A stretch of 64,000 nucleotides of DNA from Raphanus sativus (taxonomy: Eukaryota > Streptophyta > Magnoliopsida > Brassicales > Brassicaceae): the NCBI RefSeq assembly GCF_000801105.2, contig NC_079512.1, forward strand, positions 30,583,848-30,647,847. The letters are read 5' to 3'. Position 1 is the stretch's first letter. Every line of letters starts with the position of its first letter. A model generated the notes under the pieces. It searched no databases and had not been told where the DNA came from. It was given only the letters and a program-made list of their open reading frames with translations. Shown one piece after another: positions 40,255 through 53,084 of this stretch. The translations under genes and the position numbers were made by a program.

Positions 40255-41600
40255 ACTAGCTATATGTTATTTTAACATTTACCATATAACTAGTTATATG
40301 TTATCATATTTTCCTAAATAATTGTATAGCGTGAATTTGATAACTTAATATATTGTTTTAAATTGTCATTTGTGTTACATTTTTATTATAATATGATTAT
40401 TAAATTAGTTTTGTTATGGATTTTAAGATTAGGGAATATATTTTGAATATTATTTGTATCAGTAATTTATATATTAATAAATTTAGTATAAACATTATAT
40501 TTAAATTTTTACTCTTGCATGTATTTACATGTACTTAGAAGATTAGTTCTATTTATTAAGTTTTAATAATATAAACATAATTTATGTCTATTATTTTTGT
40601 TGTTTTCTTGATCCTATCTATACGATGGTAGACTTCCAAACAATGCAACTTGATCAATCGAGAACATCTTTTTAGTAAATGACTACAACTTGATTGAGAT
40701 CATCTTCCTACAAATCATTAATTTTAACTATATTAGTTTGTAAGGTTTTAAATATTTCAGTTATTGAAAACTGTGAAAATATCTTCATGATATCTAACAA
40801 TATTCTAGTTATCTTTTAGATGTATAAAGATTTTTATTACAAAATATCATATACAACTAGATTTAAGATATTTTGTTAAGTTTCTAATTAATATTTCAAC
40901 TATAACTTATTAATGGTAGATTTTTTTGTAATCCTTTTTTAACAGAGTAGAATTGTTTTTATGATTGATATTTACCATATAACTAATTATTGTCATTATA
41001 TTTTTGAAAATGGTATAGTGTAAATGTGATAATTGAATGTATAGTTTCAAAGTGTCATTTGTGTGACATCTTTATTATAATATAATTAATTCATTAATTT
41101 TGTTATGTAGTTTAGATGATAGAATATATTATTAAATAATATTTTTGAATATTATTTGTAACAATAATGTATATATTAACAAATTTAGTATTTACATCTA
41201 TATTTAAATTTATATATATTTTTTATATCGTTTTCTTGATGCTATCTATATGATTTAGTTTCCAATTAATGCAACTTGACCGATCTAGAACACATCTTTT
41301 TAATATATGATTACAACTTGACTGAGATTATCTTCCTATAAATTATTAATTTTAAACCATATTGGTCCGTAAGATTTTAAATATTTCAGTTATTGAAATC
41401 TGTCACAAAATATTTACCAATATTCTAGTTATTGTTTAGATATATAATGCTTTTATTAGGAAAATATCATATACAATTAGATTTAGGATATCGATTAAGT
41501 TTTTAATTAATAGTCCATCTATGACTTCTCATAGTAGTATATTTTTGTACTTCTTTTTTAATAAAGTTGATGCTAACAAAATCGTATGAACGAAGAATAC
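40255..41600. repeat. Degenerate tandem duplication, units about 650-690 bp
   Basis: Two diverged direct copies. ACCATATAACTAGTTATATG near 40280 corresponds to ACCATATAACTAATTATTG near 40973. ATGCAACTTGATCAATCGAG near 40645 corresponds to ATGCAACTTGACCGATCTAG near 41268, and ATATTTCAGTTATTGAAA occurs in both. The offset falls from about 690 to about 625 through indels. Extremely AT-rich and non-coding. Confidence 0.65.
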
Positions 41601-44600
41601 ATTTGATTTCAACGATGATGGGTAAATTTTTTTTACAGAGAATTCGAAAAACTGAAAATTTTGAAAAGAATTTTAAGATATTTTTTATTTTAAAATAATA
41701 ACTTTTATTACCTCAATATAAATAAGTATACTTCAAAAAATAGTTATTAAGTTGTTAATTTTAATTTAATTTAGGGTAGTAATGTACTATCACATATAAG
41801 AAAGTATAGTATTCAAAAAAAGTGTATTTCAAAAATTTAAATCACAAATAGTGTATATTTCAAAGCATATTTTTTGGAAACTGTTTATCAAGATTTTAAA
41901 TTATCCCTAGAATATACAGGTCATTTATTTGTCCATAAGACCAAGTTAATCAAGTTATGAAATTTAGTGTAGAATAATGTTGTAAGAATATATTGACATT
42001 TATTAAAAACAGATAATGAAATATATTGTTGATAAAAGTAATAGATTTATATATTAATAATATTGAAAACATATAAAACTTTTATAGCGTTATATTCTAT
42101 ATAAATTTAAATGTAAATAATAAATTTTAAATGTTTACTGTAAATCAAATTAGATACATTTAAAAAGTAGTTGTTTAGACTGCTATAAATGTTATCAAAT
42201 GACAAATGTGTTAAATTATATATTATCTTGAAATCTGAATATCTAATGGTAATAGGATCAACTAACATGAAAATATTTAGAATACAACTAAATTTATTTG
42301 ATCAATAAAAATGAAAAAAATACTTATACGGATACACGAATCAGACTCTAGTAATATCATTAATTCATTATCATTATGTAAACATTAAAACATCATCATC
42401 TATGAGTTTATACAAATGAATCTCTTGATATTATTATATCTCTATTTTAAATGAATTAGATTATTTTGAAAATAACACGTAGCATTAGAATCCCTCAAAT
42501 TTTTATAATAATTTTTCTAATGAAATATTTTACCATCTTTTTCTATAGTCTCTCTCTTACTTTTCTATTTTTTTATTTTTTGTGAAAAAATCTTATAAAC
42601 TACCACTGAAAATACTCACTCCAGTTTTAATTACAAGAAGAGCATTTGTCAGTACTTTATCAAAAATTGCTGGGATTTCATTTCACAAGGTTGCAAATTC
42701 AATTCATTTCGGGTTCAAAATCCCAAACTAATTATTTAATAAAAAAACAATTATTTGAAAACTAGATTAGATACCAATTCAGTATATCTGCTGATTAACT
42801 AGTTGGATTAGTTCAACCGTGTTTTCTATTTTTCAAAAACTAAACATATATAATCATATATTTATATTATTTAGAATTAAAAATAGTTCTATGAATTTAT
42901 CAATATATACAGTAAAAATTGAAAAGAAATAAAATGAGATACACAAATTATTGATCGTTCAAATTACTGCATTTGTTTATTCTTACAATTAAGTGTCAAA
43001 TCGAGCATTTTTTTACCTTTTTAAGAAATGAAAAAAATGAAAAAGTAATTAAATATTTATAAAGTATAAATATACCAAAATTTAATATCAGTTATAAATA
43101 TATTAATTATGTATTAATTTTAGAACTAGATTTTTAAGTTTATCAGAATCACCAACTTTACGAGTTTTAACTGGTTTTGTCGATTTTTCAAAAATAGGTC
43201 TAAACTAAATCGAACTCGGCTTATTCAACGAATCTTAGTCAAACCGGTTTGATTATTAGTCGAACCGGTTTGATTGGCCGATCTTTTCTGATTTTCAAAA
43301 CAATGCAAAAAAGTAAACAAAATCAAACTAATATAAAAAATCAAGTATAAGTTTAAGGAAAATCTATTGAAATTATAAATAATTTTAGCTAGAATAATTT
43401 TCAAACATAAAAACATTTAAATCAAACATCTTTGGTTTATTAAAAAACAAACCCCATCAAACATAACCTAAACAATGCTTACTGAAATGTGGTAGCCTAG
43501 AAATATTGTAAAATGTTTATTTATCGAACCTATTTTGATACAAATAATTATTATTTTAAACAAAATTTCTAAAGACTTTGTATCTTCCAGAAATTATAGA
43601 TTTCGTCTTGAAATATTACTATTAACAAAAAAAACTAGAACATAAATTTTAAAAAACAAAGATACACAAAATTAATCATGCATATTTGGTTCCATTTGAC
43701 CCTTTATAAGTATAAAACTAAAAAAGGTTTTCCTGGTGAGATATAACCAAAAAAAGTATTTTTATTTCCATGAAATCCAAAAAGCTTAGATTTATAATTT
43801 TGTCGGGCTATGTATCAGAATAATTTAAATTAGTTCCATCTCCATAAAATCTTGTTTGCATGGTGAAATATAATTATATCTTTTGTCAAAAAAAAAAGAA
43901 ATATAAATAATAATTAAAATTATATCGTTTAGATTTTTACTTTTATTTGATGGTACTCTTTATATGTTTGGAAATAGTTATATATCAATATAAGGTAGGG
44001 GAAACCTATTTACAGAGGTTCAATCTTTCAAACTCGTTGCGCAACTTTTATGATGACATATGTGTGTTCAAAGCAACAACCGGATTTAACCAAACATCAT
44101 CTTTCCTTTTAAATATACAGTCTAACTTATACTTCAACTTACAAAAAGATGCATTTCAACTATAAAATTCAAATTACGCCAAGGCTGGCTTCGTGTTTAT
44201 TATATTCTGTTGTCATCATCGTATTAACTGATTGTTAAGAAGCACTTACAAATAACATTGATTGTTGTCGTCCGGCATATACCATAACCAATTAAGTCGT
44301 AGTTGTTCTTTTTCTGTAACGGCAATTGAAAAACTATAGTTTGACTATATCCAATTGCGATTTCTTTTTTTTTTTAAGGAGACTAAAGTTCATCGTCATT
44401 AACACACACACACACTAGGAGTCTGAGATGTAGTATTATTCATCAATGCGATTTTTTTGGGTTGTTTGAAAAAGAATAGTTTCATAGAAAGTTTCACTGG
44501 TTGTTTTTACTTTAGAAAGCTTCACCATTTCGTGGTAATTGCCCTTTTCACTATTTTTTTTACTCATTTAATGATAATTGCTTTTTTGTTCCACCGCATA

Positions 44601-44900
44601 ATTGTTCTTTTTTCTTTGATTAGAATTTGTTAATTATTCGAGCTCCATTATATTCCTTTTTATCGTATCTCCTTATACGAAAAATAAGCAAAGTTGGTGA
44701 AGAAGTGCTCTTAGGCTGTTAGGCAAGTGATTAAATTTACTTTAACACAAATGGTCAGTAAGTCCATGGTTAAAAAAGACAAAACCACAGTTGGCTATCA
44801 TTTCTATAGCCAAAATAGATAGCTTCTTTAGTTATACACCTATACTAAACCGTATCAACCGGTTCATAGAGTTACAAGTTTCTATGTAATGTTAAAATTA
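41601..44900. other. AT-rich spacer without recognisable gene
   Basis: The least gene-like tract of the window. Short direct repeats (TCAAACCGGTTTGATT and TCGAACCGGTTTGATT near 43240-43275) and a CA run near 44401-44414 are the only regular features noticed. Confidence 0.4.
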
Positions 44901-44903
44901 TAC

Positions 44904-45118
44904 AACGAGGATGGTCTAGTTGTTTTGAGGGAGCTTCGACCCTAATACGGATTCGGATTCGAATCCCGTTGGTCATTGGGAAATTAACATTTCGGCATCA
45001 CCAGAGATAGGAGATCTACATGTAAGCTGAAAATGTAGGCTGCAAACACGTGACTAATCTGGACTTACTTTTGTGGGGGGGAAAGAACAAGATACTTTTG
45101 TATAATCCAAAAAAAAAA
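44904..45118 (+). mobile_element. tRNA-derived SINE with A-tail
   Basis: The tRNA-like head has a pol III A box (TGGTCTAGTTG at about 44913) and B box (GGATTCGAATCCC at about 44954), with usual spacing. A non-tRNA body of about 140 bases ends in an A-run (45108-45117). No clear target duplication seen. Confidence 0.6.
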
Positions 45119-45612
45119 TGCAAATAGAAAGAAGATTAAAAGGGCATTTTATAAAGAAAGCAATTTTTTGTCAAACCTGTTTGACCAAATTAATCCAGCG
45201 ATTAATCAAATGTTTAGCATTTTTACAACATGTCTTAGATTTTATTTCAAAATATAAACATTATAAAAAAAATTTGGTAATCAACATTATACAAATTGAT
45301 GAATGCAAATGTACCAGAGATCTTCAGATGCAAGATATATATATATATATATATTTTGTATTTAGTTCAATATGTTATGTAATATTATGTGTTATATTTC
45401 CAAAAATATTAGATTTATTTTTTCGTAAATATTCATAATTTATATAATTAAACACTTTTTAAAGATGATGAAATTGAAAAAGACCTTTTGCTGTAAAAAA
45501 AGTTAAACTAGTCCACTATTTATTGAAACGAGCTTGTATATAATGGACAAATCGAGGTAAGTTGTAACATTTTTATTTAATTGAGCCAAAAATAGAAATA
45601 AAACAAACAATT
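45119..45612. other. AT-rich spacer
   Basis: A 106-codon frame at 45118-45438 is low-complexity Ile/Lys/Tyr-rich sequence with a TA microsatellite and is not called a gene. Confidence 0.4.
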
Positions 45613-45623
45613 GACATGAGCCT

Positions 45624-46478
45624 TTGCATCAAGGTCGTCGTTTAAGGGCATTCTTAAGGAAAATTAAGTTTGGAGGCAACTTGAGAAAGTGTAGCGGATT
45701 CAGAGTCAGGGGTTCAGCTTTTCGATTTTTTTGGAAGGAGATTCAGTCGTTGATGGACTTGTAGAGTTTATTTGGTCTAATGGTTTTGGTGGGAGATATC
45801 ATATACTATGTTTTCAGGTAGAGTTTCCTTGCTTTGGAAGTGGTTTTGCTCTGTTTTTGACGAGACGTCTGGTTCTTGATTGTTGTCATCTTTAGTAAGG
45901 CCTCCATGTTAGTCTTCTGGTCGTTTTATTGTTCTCTTCTGTTGATGAAGTTTCAGGGCAGGGAAACTGTGCAGTTCCTTAGTTTGAAACCAATGGGTTT
46001 CTCCATTACTTGGTAAAGGGCTATGGAGTCTTTAACTCAATCGTGTGTAGTTTTTAAGTAGTTAATTGCCAACCATCATTTTATTTTGGCTGATCGAATT
46101 GAAGATCTTTTCTCTTGTGGCTTTTTGTGCTGAAGCAGTTTTATGTTTGGTTCTTGAACGTGTTTCACTGGTGGAACTGTTCTAGAAAGTCATCTTCGAA
46201 TTCAAATAATTAGGCTTGCATCGCTTTCTCACTCATATATACTTTTGGCTCCGTTCAGTTTTTCCTTTCTTAAAGTGCATTGTGTCTCTTCCTGTGTTCT
46301 TAATCAATTGTCTTCTTCCTTTTGTCTAGTTTATGTTTTAGTGTCTGTACCAATCTTAGTCTTCGGATGCTGCATATCACCTTGCCGGCATATAGCTCTA
46401 GAAAGGTTTGCACCTTTGTTGGTTTTTTGTGATACTTTGTTCAAAGTTAATATTAATCTATTGGATGACAAAAAAAAA
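45624..46478 (+). mobile_element. 855-bp retroposon of unknown origin
   Basis: Flanked by an 11-base direct repeat with one mismatch (GACATGAGCCT at 45613-45623; GACATGAGTCT at 46479-46489). It ends in TTGGATGACAAAAAAAA, so it is a poly(A)-tailed insertion. The interior is T/G-rich, transcript-like and without a long reading frame; no protein domain recognised. The tail motif (GATGRCAAAAAAA) resembles that of 19989-20214, suggesting the same LINE machinery. It could be a truncated LINE 5'/3' part or a retrocopy of a non-coding or UTR-rich transcript. Confidence 0.65.
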
Positions 46479-46489
46479 GACATGAGTCT

Positions 46490-47328
46490 CTGATAAATAA
46501 AAACAAAGATGAGGAAAACTAATAGCACACAGTTGTTGCACTGCCCACAGTTTGGCTCATATTCAAATGTGGTTTCTGTAACTTTTCGTTTGGTTGGTGA
46601 ACTGGTTTTGTAGCTTTAGATAATCTCTCAACAAATGGAAAAACAAATCTTACAACCCATAATATAATAAGTTGCTTTGTTATTTTATAGTTGTGATTAT
46701 ACTTGATCAATATAGCAAAATTTAATTTACTAATTCATATTAATCAATTTCATTATTTCATAGGATTATAGTTTTGGTTTGTCTCTAGGTCTTAATCATT
46801 TACATATATATATATACACATATAATTTGATATTACTGATTTCGGTTTGAATTAGAGATATCAATTATATTTATAACTCAGAAAATAACGGAGTATTTAT
46901 TTCAATTTTTACTATATAAAAACTAATTTTTACATTGTTGGTTCGAGATATGTTTAGGTGTCCTAGATAGTATAGAATTAGTCCGGATTGGACGTTAACT
47001 AAAAGTGGTTGGTTTATACGTATTTAACACACGTAATAAAAGTGTATGTCAAAAAAGACTTGATAAGAAAAGTTGAGAATCAAACAAGGAGATATATATG
47101 TACTCTTTATGTTTTATATGGAACATGAAACGGACAACTAACATTTGTCAAAATTTCTGTTTGTACATATATAATTGAATGAAGTTCTGACTTTTTAGGT
47201 GTCCCAGACTCCCAATGCTCTTGTTGGTTCCACAATCTCTTCTCTTTTAGTTTTAGCCACACATATTTTTTAACTCGCCTTTTATAGTTTTACGTGAAAT
47301 GATACGTTTATATCTCAGTAGGTAGAAA
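46490..47328. other. Spacer without recognisable gene
   Basis: AT-rich; a TA microsatellite lies near 46804-46815. Nothing else. Confidence 0.4.
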
Positions 47329-47408
47329 CTGAATTTGAAATCTCTTACGTTACTATGAGATTGACACACTGAATTTGAAATCTCTTACGTTACTATGAGA
47401 TTGACACA
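47329..47408. repeat. Exact 40-bp tandem duplication
   Basis: Two identical adjacent copies beginning CTGAATTTGAAATCTCTTAC (47329 and 47369). No mismatch, so recent. Confidence 0.9.
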
Positions 47409-47836
47409 GTTGCTACTAATTTCTTAGTTTACTATGATTTTCTTTTTGTAAAGTAGTTAGTAGTACATGTTTGAATCATTCAATTTTATTAGTCCGACAC
47501 AAGATAAACTTAAGATCGTGGTCGTGAAAGCGCTTTTTGTTTCACGTGTCTTGCCATCTATAAAAGCGTTCTTGTAGATAACTAGCGTATTTTGATATAA
47601 TTATTGTGTTAGTGCTTTGGCCAAAAACTACTACTTTGGTTGTGCCCCAAACTACCATGCTGATCTGTTTTTCTTTTGTTAGGTAAATAAATTAGATATA
47701 TAACTCTCGGTTTATATTTTTAAATATACATAATGAACTATAATGACAGTTTTTTTTATGATTTAGATTCTTAAATAACAAAGAAATATTTTTTTGTAAC
47801 ACCAAATAACAAAGAAATATAAAAAATGTAAAAGAA

Positions 47837-48139
47837 AACTTAGACTATCTGATGATATAATGGTTGGAAGACTCATCTTCATGTTTGAAGACTAAATATC
47901 TTGATACTTGTAATGATCTTATGTTTAAATAACTATTTCAGTGATAGTCGATACACTTTTTAAGATTAAATATCTGGCTTGTAATTTTAACCTAATTCGT
48001 CTAACAAATGTATGGAACTAAGGTTTACGTTTAGTGGGCAAACATAATCGCATTGACTTGAAGATGAGTCTTTTTTTTTTTTGCTTAAACATGAAGATGA
48101 GTCTTTCAAGTTCCAACCATTATATCATCAGATAGTTTA
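47837..48139. repeat. Foldback element with ~50-bp arms
   Basis: AACTTAGACTATCTGATGAT and the following ATAATGGTTGGAA, ACTCATCTTCATG (to about 47890) recur inverted at 48090-48139 (GAAGATGAGTCTTTC ... ATCATCAGATAGTTT). About 200 bases separate the arms. A second short inverted piece (GAAGATGAGTC) lies at about 48061. Confidence 0.7.
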
Positions 48140-49545
48140 TGATAATGTAATGACATATGTACATTTATTAGTTTCTGTATATTTTTATTAGTGCGTGATG
48201 CATATTGTATGATAAGTGATGAGACAAAAGGTGACCCATGACAACTATGGCTTTGTTCCAAAACAGTAATATCCATTTACGTACAGCATACCGACTATTG
48301 CATCCCTTTTTCCTTATACAATAGTGTCAATAATGAACTTATTATTGATACTAGTGGTTTTCCGGCGCTACGTGCCGGGTCTGTATGTTTTATTCTCACA
48401 TGAATTTATAATTTATTATATGATCTTAGTAAAAAAAATATGTTAAAAATATGAAAATGAAAATATGTTAAAAAATGATATTTTTCTAATATTTTTGATA
48501 GTGGTTAACGAACGTAGTATATTACTTTGTTTGAAATTATTTAGTTCAAAGAGAAATAACATAAGTGGCTGTTACTAATTGATTTACTAAAAATAGAATA
48601 AAAAGCTGATAGCGTAACAAAGTTAATTTAGTTAGAAATAAAGCAAAGTTGACATTTTATTTAGAGAACATACTTATATTATTAATTATTAGAGTACTTA
48701 TGAACTATTAAACTTGTACTAATATATGTAGTTCAAAGAATAGAAAGATAGAATAAGTTTCATATTTTATAAATTTTATAAAAAAAGTAAGGGTGAAGTA
48801 TCAATTTTTGGTAAATTAATTGATGAGTATTAATATATACTTTTCAGATTACCACGTTTATTTTTTAAATATGGAGGTGCGAGTTGTATGTGTTAGTTTA
48901 GTTTGAAGGCCTCTAAAAATATGTATTTTAAAATAAGAAACATAAATTTATTTTCTATATTAATTTTGTTATAATGGAAGATTATGTCCGTTTGTTAACG
49001 AAATTCTTGTTTGTCTACCCTTATTTGCAAATATCAACGAATCTTGATAAATTTAAATATATTTTTTTAGCTAAAAATATAAATGTTTGGTAAATTCCTC
49101 TATTTAATGGACAAATTCTATTTTAACCGGAGTGGAACATTTCACCAAATCTTCTTACCTTTCCATCAAGCAACAACATATCAACCCCAACAGCTTGCCT
49201 CTTTCTTAACATTTCAGGCTTGCCAAAATTGTTGTATCCTAGTCTTAACAACATCTCTATACCGGCTTGTCTTTAACTCTGAACAATGAAACTGAGACTT
49301 CGACATGATCTGAAATGGAAAAACTAAAGGGATTTCCACCCGAACTCTCACACCGTCTATACATAGGCAATGAAGCTAAGGAAGCATGAATTAAATAAGT
49401 ATTCAATATAAGAGAGTGGGATGAGTGCGATGACTGGAATTTCTGGATTCATGAACGGGTACGTCGATTGTGTTAAAGAAGGAGAACCGTAGAAGTCCTA
49501 TTCTCCATCGTCAACATCAAATTCTAAGAAACTCTGTGAAGCAAT
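48140..49545. other. AT-rich spacer with a possible transposon end
   Basis: At about 48350 TACTAGTGGTTTTCCGGCGC leads into a small hairpin (CCGGC...GCCGG), a pattern seen at ends of Brassicaceae repeats; no partner end was found. From 49083 to 49540 the sequence is less AT-rich and may be a gene or transposon fragment; no domain recognised. Confidence 0.3.
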
Positions 49546-49906
49546 GTTTTGAAATTTGATTCAGATACTAAACCAGACGATTTACCGGGTCGTTGGGTCA
49601 AATGATCAACCGCTGGTTAATATGAATTAAATTTATTATATAATAATATATTAGCAATGAAAATAAATATATAAAAACTAAAGTTAATATTTTAAAATGT
49701 TTTTTAAACATCAAAATAATAGTTTTATAAAATATTACAATTCCATCAAATATTTTTTCTTTGGTTCTTAAATTTTGAATTTTTTACATAACCTAAATCC
49801 GATTAATATGAATTAAATTTTGCTGTCAAAAAAAAATCCGATTTACATTGGGTCACCAGATCTACCGGTTCAACCGCGGATTCGGATCGGATTCAAAACA
49901 CTGTTA
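49546..49906. mobile_element. Non-autonomous TIR element related to 4727-5385
   Basis: Ends CAATGTTTTGAAATTTGATT and, reverse-complemented, CAGTGTTTTGAATCCGATCC, an inverted pair. The interior shares TTATTATATAATAATATATT with 4727-5385. About 360 bp; non-coding. Confidence 0.55.
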
Positions 49907-50613
49907 TAAACTCGTGGACATTTATGAAAAAAAGTTTAAAAATTCAATGTCTTTCACAATTAACATCAATTAAAACCTATTAAATATAAGTTAAAAAAAA
50001 ATTTAATAGTTAAAAAGAGAATGCTACATGACATTTTTCCCCCTAAGGAGATAAAAAGCCTACTTTATATATAAAGATTTTTCGTTTCAACGATTTATAT
50101 TTAAAATCATTTCAAATCGTCCAGAAGTTTCTATTAATATTTCTTTTTTTCTTTTTTAAGAACTAATTATTGATTTATTTTTGTAAGTTCACATCATACA
50201 TAACATAACAAATGTTCAAGGATTCAACTAATTTTCAAAAAAGAGACGCATGGAACTATTTTCTGTTCCTTTAAAAGTACAAAAAAAAAACATAAATGCA
50301 CATATTAATCTTAATCATCTATAATGTATTTCAACTTTCGACCCCCTTTCCTTCATGAAAATTCTGATTCCTTTGATAAGAAGAATTTTCCAGGTGTCAT
50401 AAAATAGCTCCACGCTTCACCTGAAACCATACCAAAATATATATAATCTTCAATGCATATCTCAAATAATCATACAAACAAAGGGTTCAAATTGTTGGGT
50501 TGTAACCAAAACGCATTGTGGGCTTAATTGAACTTAACAAAACTTTGTGGTTAAATATCGTAAAATATGCAAAACTAACAAGGACTGTAGAAAACCAATA
50601 CCTGAGTGTTTCT
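49907..50613. other. 3' flank of the methyltransferase gene
   Basis: AT-rich; the part from about 50330 to 50613 is probably 3' UTR. No gene. Confidence 0.4.
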
Positions 50614-53070
50614 TTACTCTTCTTCACTACTATCAGCAGACGATGCCTGACTGTTTGCATCGCCGCCGCCGGCGACCCAGTACTGTTTAACAGCGTAAAG
50701 AATCTTCTCAGGAACGAGAGGACCATCTTCATGATCCATCAACTTAGTGTCCCATCTCATCCCATCAGCAATCTTCCTCACGTCGTTCAAAACATCAACC
50801 TCATCCCTGATTATCACAATCCCTTCCGGCCTTAAGATCCGATCCATTTCAAGAAGAATATCCTCAATCTTGCAGCTGCCAAATGAAAAAAAAAACAAAC
50901 CATTCATCAGCAGATACATGCTGAAGAGACCATTCATCAAGTAAGAAAATGCTAATTTTGGAAAGTTTTTTAGGGTTTATAAATTTTTTACCTGTGCTGA
51001 TACATGCTAAAGAGACCATTAGCGTGAATAAAATCATATGTTCTTGGATAAGTTGAAAACCCTTCACACCTGCAGATATTTCAAAACTCAAAGATCTTAA
51101 AAATTGCTTTTGTTTATGATCTCTCTAGAGATTACCATTTTAATAATATAACGTAGAGAGTTTCCATACCAGTCATGATAGATACCAATGAGACCTCTCT
51201 CATAGACAACACTCAACGTCTTCTTCGTAATAGTCGGAACCACGTTCATAACCCAAGACTTGGGAGACTCCAAAGCAGCAGCGAACCCACCAAGACCAGC
51301 ATTCATATCCATCACGTTACGGTACCTAGTCGAACCAATCAAGCTATTGATTCTCTTGTACCGCCCCACACGCTTCTTCCACAGTTTAACATCTTCTTGG
51401 TACGTTTCCGCATCAACTCCACTAACCAAACCTTTAGAAACACTCGGAGGCACTGCGAGTAGCCTCTCGGGGAACTTCTTCAGCTTCCCACCAGCCACTT
51501 CTTCTTCGTTTGATACTTTAGGGAACGGTGTCACGCAAGTCTCGATCTCCTTGTACCAGACATCGTCAGTGTCTTTCCTCTTACACGTCTTAACCGGTGT
51601 TGATCTATCGCACGACCTATCGTTGATCTTCTTCCTGAAAATGGCGGTGTCTCCCTTCTCGTACTTCTTCTCCCAGCATAGAGACTCTGCTATATCCTCT
51701 ATCCTCTTTTGCTCGGCTCTGAGGTCTGCTTTGGTACGGTTCCACGTCTTGTAATAGGTCTTCCAGTTGATTGGAGGTCCTGACAAGACCCAGTAACCTC
51801 CTGGTCTCAAGACTCTGTCCACCTCCATCAAGTAGGTTCCCTCTGATACAAACAACAACAACATTATGAGTATTTAAAACTGTGAAATCTGTTTCCTGTT
51901 TTGTTGGTTGATACTCCCTAATTGGAAAATTTTTCGTTTCAAAATAAGTGTAGCTTTAGAGTTTCAATACAAAATTTATTAAAAGATTTTCCATTTTTTT
52001 TCTATTGGTTGAAATATGGTTAGGTGTATAAGTAATTGTGTTTTTATTTTGGAAATATACAAAATCATACGTTTTCTTAATCTTTGTGCATAAACCTAGA
52101 ACGACAAATAAAATGAAGCGGAGAGAGTATAAGTTACCGTTTGCAGTCCATGGAATCAAGCAACGAGAGCATTGAGCCATATCAAAGGCTCTTGGTGGAT
52201 AAGGAAGAAGAATAGATCCAAGAACAGCTATAATCGCTGGAACACCTCTCTCAAGCGCAAACTGAACTTGCGCTTCATGGTTGTCTCGTGGCGCAAAGGA
52301 CATAGTCAGAACATTCCTCTTAAGCATATAAGCACCCCAGCTTGCAACCTAGCAGAAGATTAAACAAAACAAATCAGAATCAAGAAGATAAAGAAGATGA
52401 AATGAAGACATAACATCCAACAACATACCCCACATCCAGTGTCCAAAGCGGTTCTAACGGAACCATCTTTGATGGGGATAACAGAAGCAAGCTCATCGAT
52501 ATAAGCATCAGCACCCTGAGGGAACATAGTCCCACCACCAGGGAACTTAAACACACTCCCTTGAAACTGAACCCAGTTCTGACCAGCCTTCTCAACAGTC
52601 AAGCTCTTGAAAGGAGCGTTAGCGTAATGAACATAGTCTCTGCTCTTAGGCCAAGGGAAAGGAGTCATGTAACCTTTAGGAGCGGGGACAAGACACCGGA
52701 GCTTCTCGTTCTCGGGTGGGCAATGCCTCTCTCTGTATATCATGTTCTCTCTAGGGAACTTCATTGCCCTGTCTTGCTCTTGGCAAGGGGTGTAGTCCTT
52801 GAGCTTCACGTCGCAGGGCTCGAAAGAGACGGGTTTGGGATCGGCTAGCCTCTCGGGGATCTTGACGGTGTCGTGATGGGGTTTGAAGTCGAGGTCGGTG
52901 ACGACGTCGGTGCATTGAGCTTGCTTTGTGATCTCCATGGCTATGCTGTCTCCTTTGCCGAAGCCGCTCTTTTGCCATGCTCCGAGGAGGTAGAAGAAAC
53001 AGCATAGTCCGACCACGAGGATTAGAGATAGTGAGCTTCTCGATCTCGGTGGATTATTCTTAGAACCCAT
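50614..53070 (-). CDS. Probable pectin-type methyltransferase, PMT14-like
   Basis: Putative S-adenosylmethionine-dependent methyltransferase of the plant QUA2/TSD2-type family (DUF248), type II membrane proteins of the Golgi thought to methylate cell-wall pectin. Five exons: 52429-53070, 52138-52348, 51170-51842, 50992-51069, 50614-50875; phase kept, 621 residues, equal to the Arabidopsis protein I recall (At4g18030). A short basic cytosolic tail is followed by one membrane segment (about residues 13-32, [19 protein letters not shown]). The lumenal part has the family blocks [42 protein letters not shown], the SAM-binding [29 protein letters not shown] and [15 protein letters not shown]. The C-terminus is Ser/Glu-rich. 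A 5' UTR intron (53085-53244, GT-AG) removes an in-frame upstream Met. Intron 2 contains a MITE. Confidence 0.95.
51914..52127. mobile_element. MITE inside intron 2 of the methyltransferase gene
   Basis: Left end CTCCCTAATTGGAAAATTTT after TA (51912-51913), right end GAAGCGGAGAGAG followed by TA (52128-52129). The element takes up about 214 of the 295 bases of the intron (51843-52137), ending only 10 bases from the 5' splice site of this minus-strand gene. A decayed relative is at 6440-6605. Confidence 0.7.
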
Positions 53071-53084
53071 TTTGAAACTCTCTC

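Noticed and set aside
45118..45438. 106-codon plus-strand frame
   Set aside because: Low-complexity AT-rich sequence with a TA microsatellite, starting inside a SINE A-tail.
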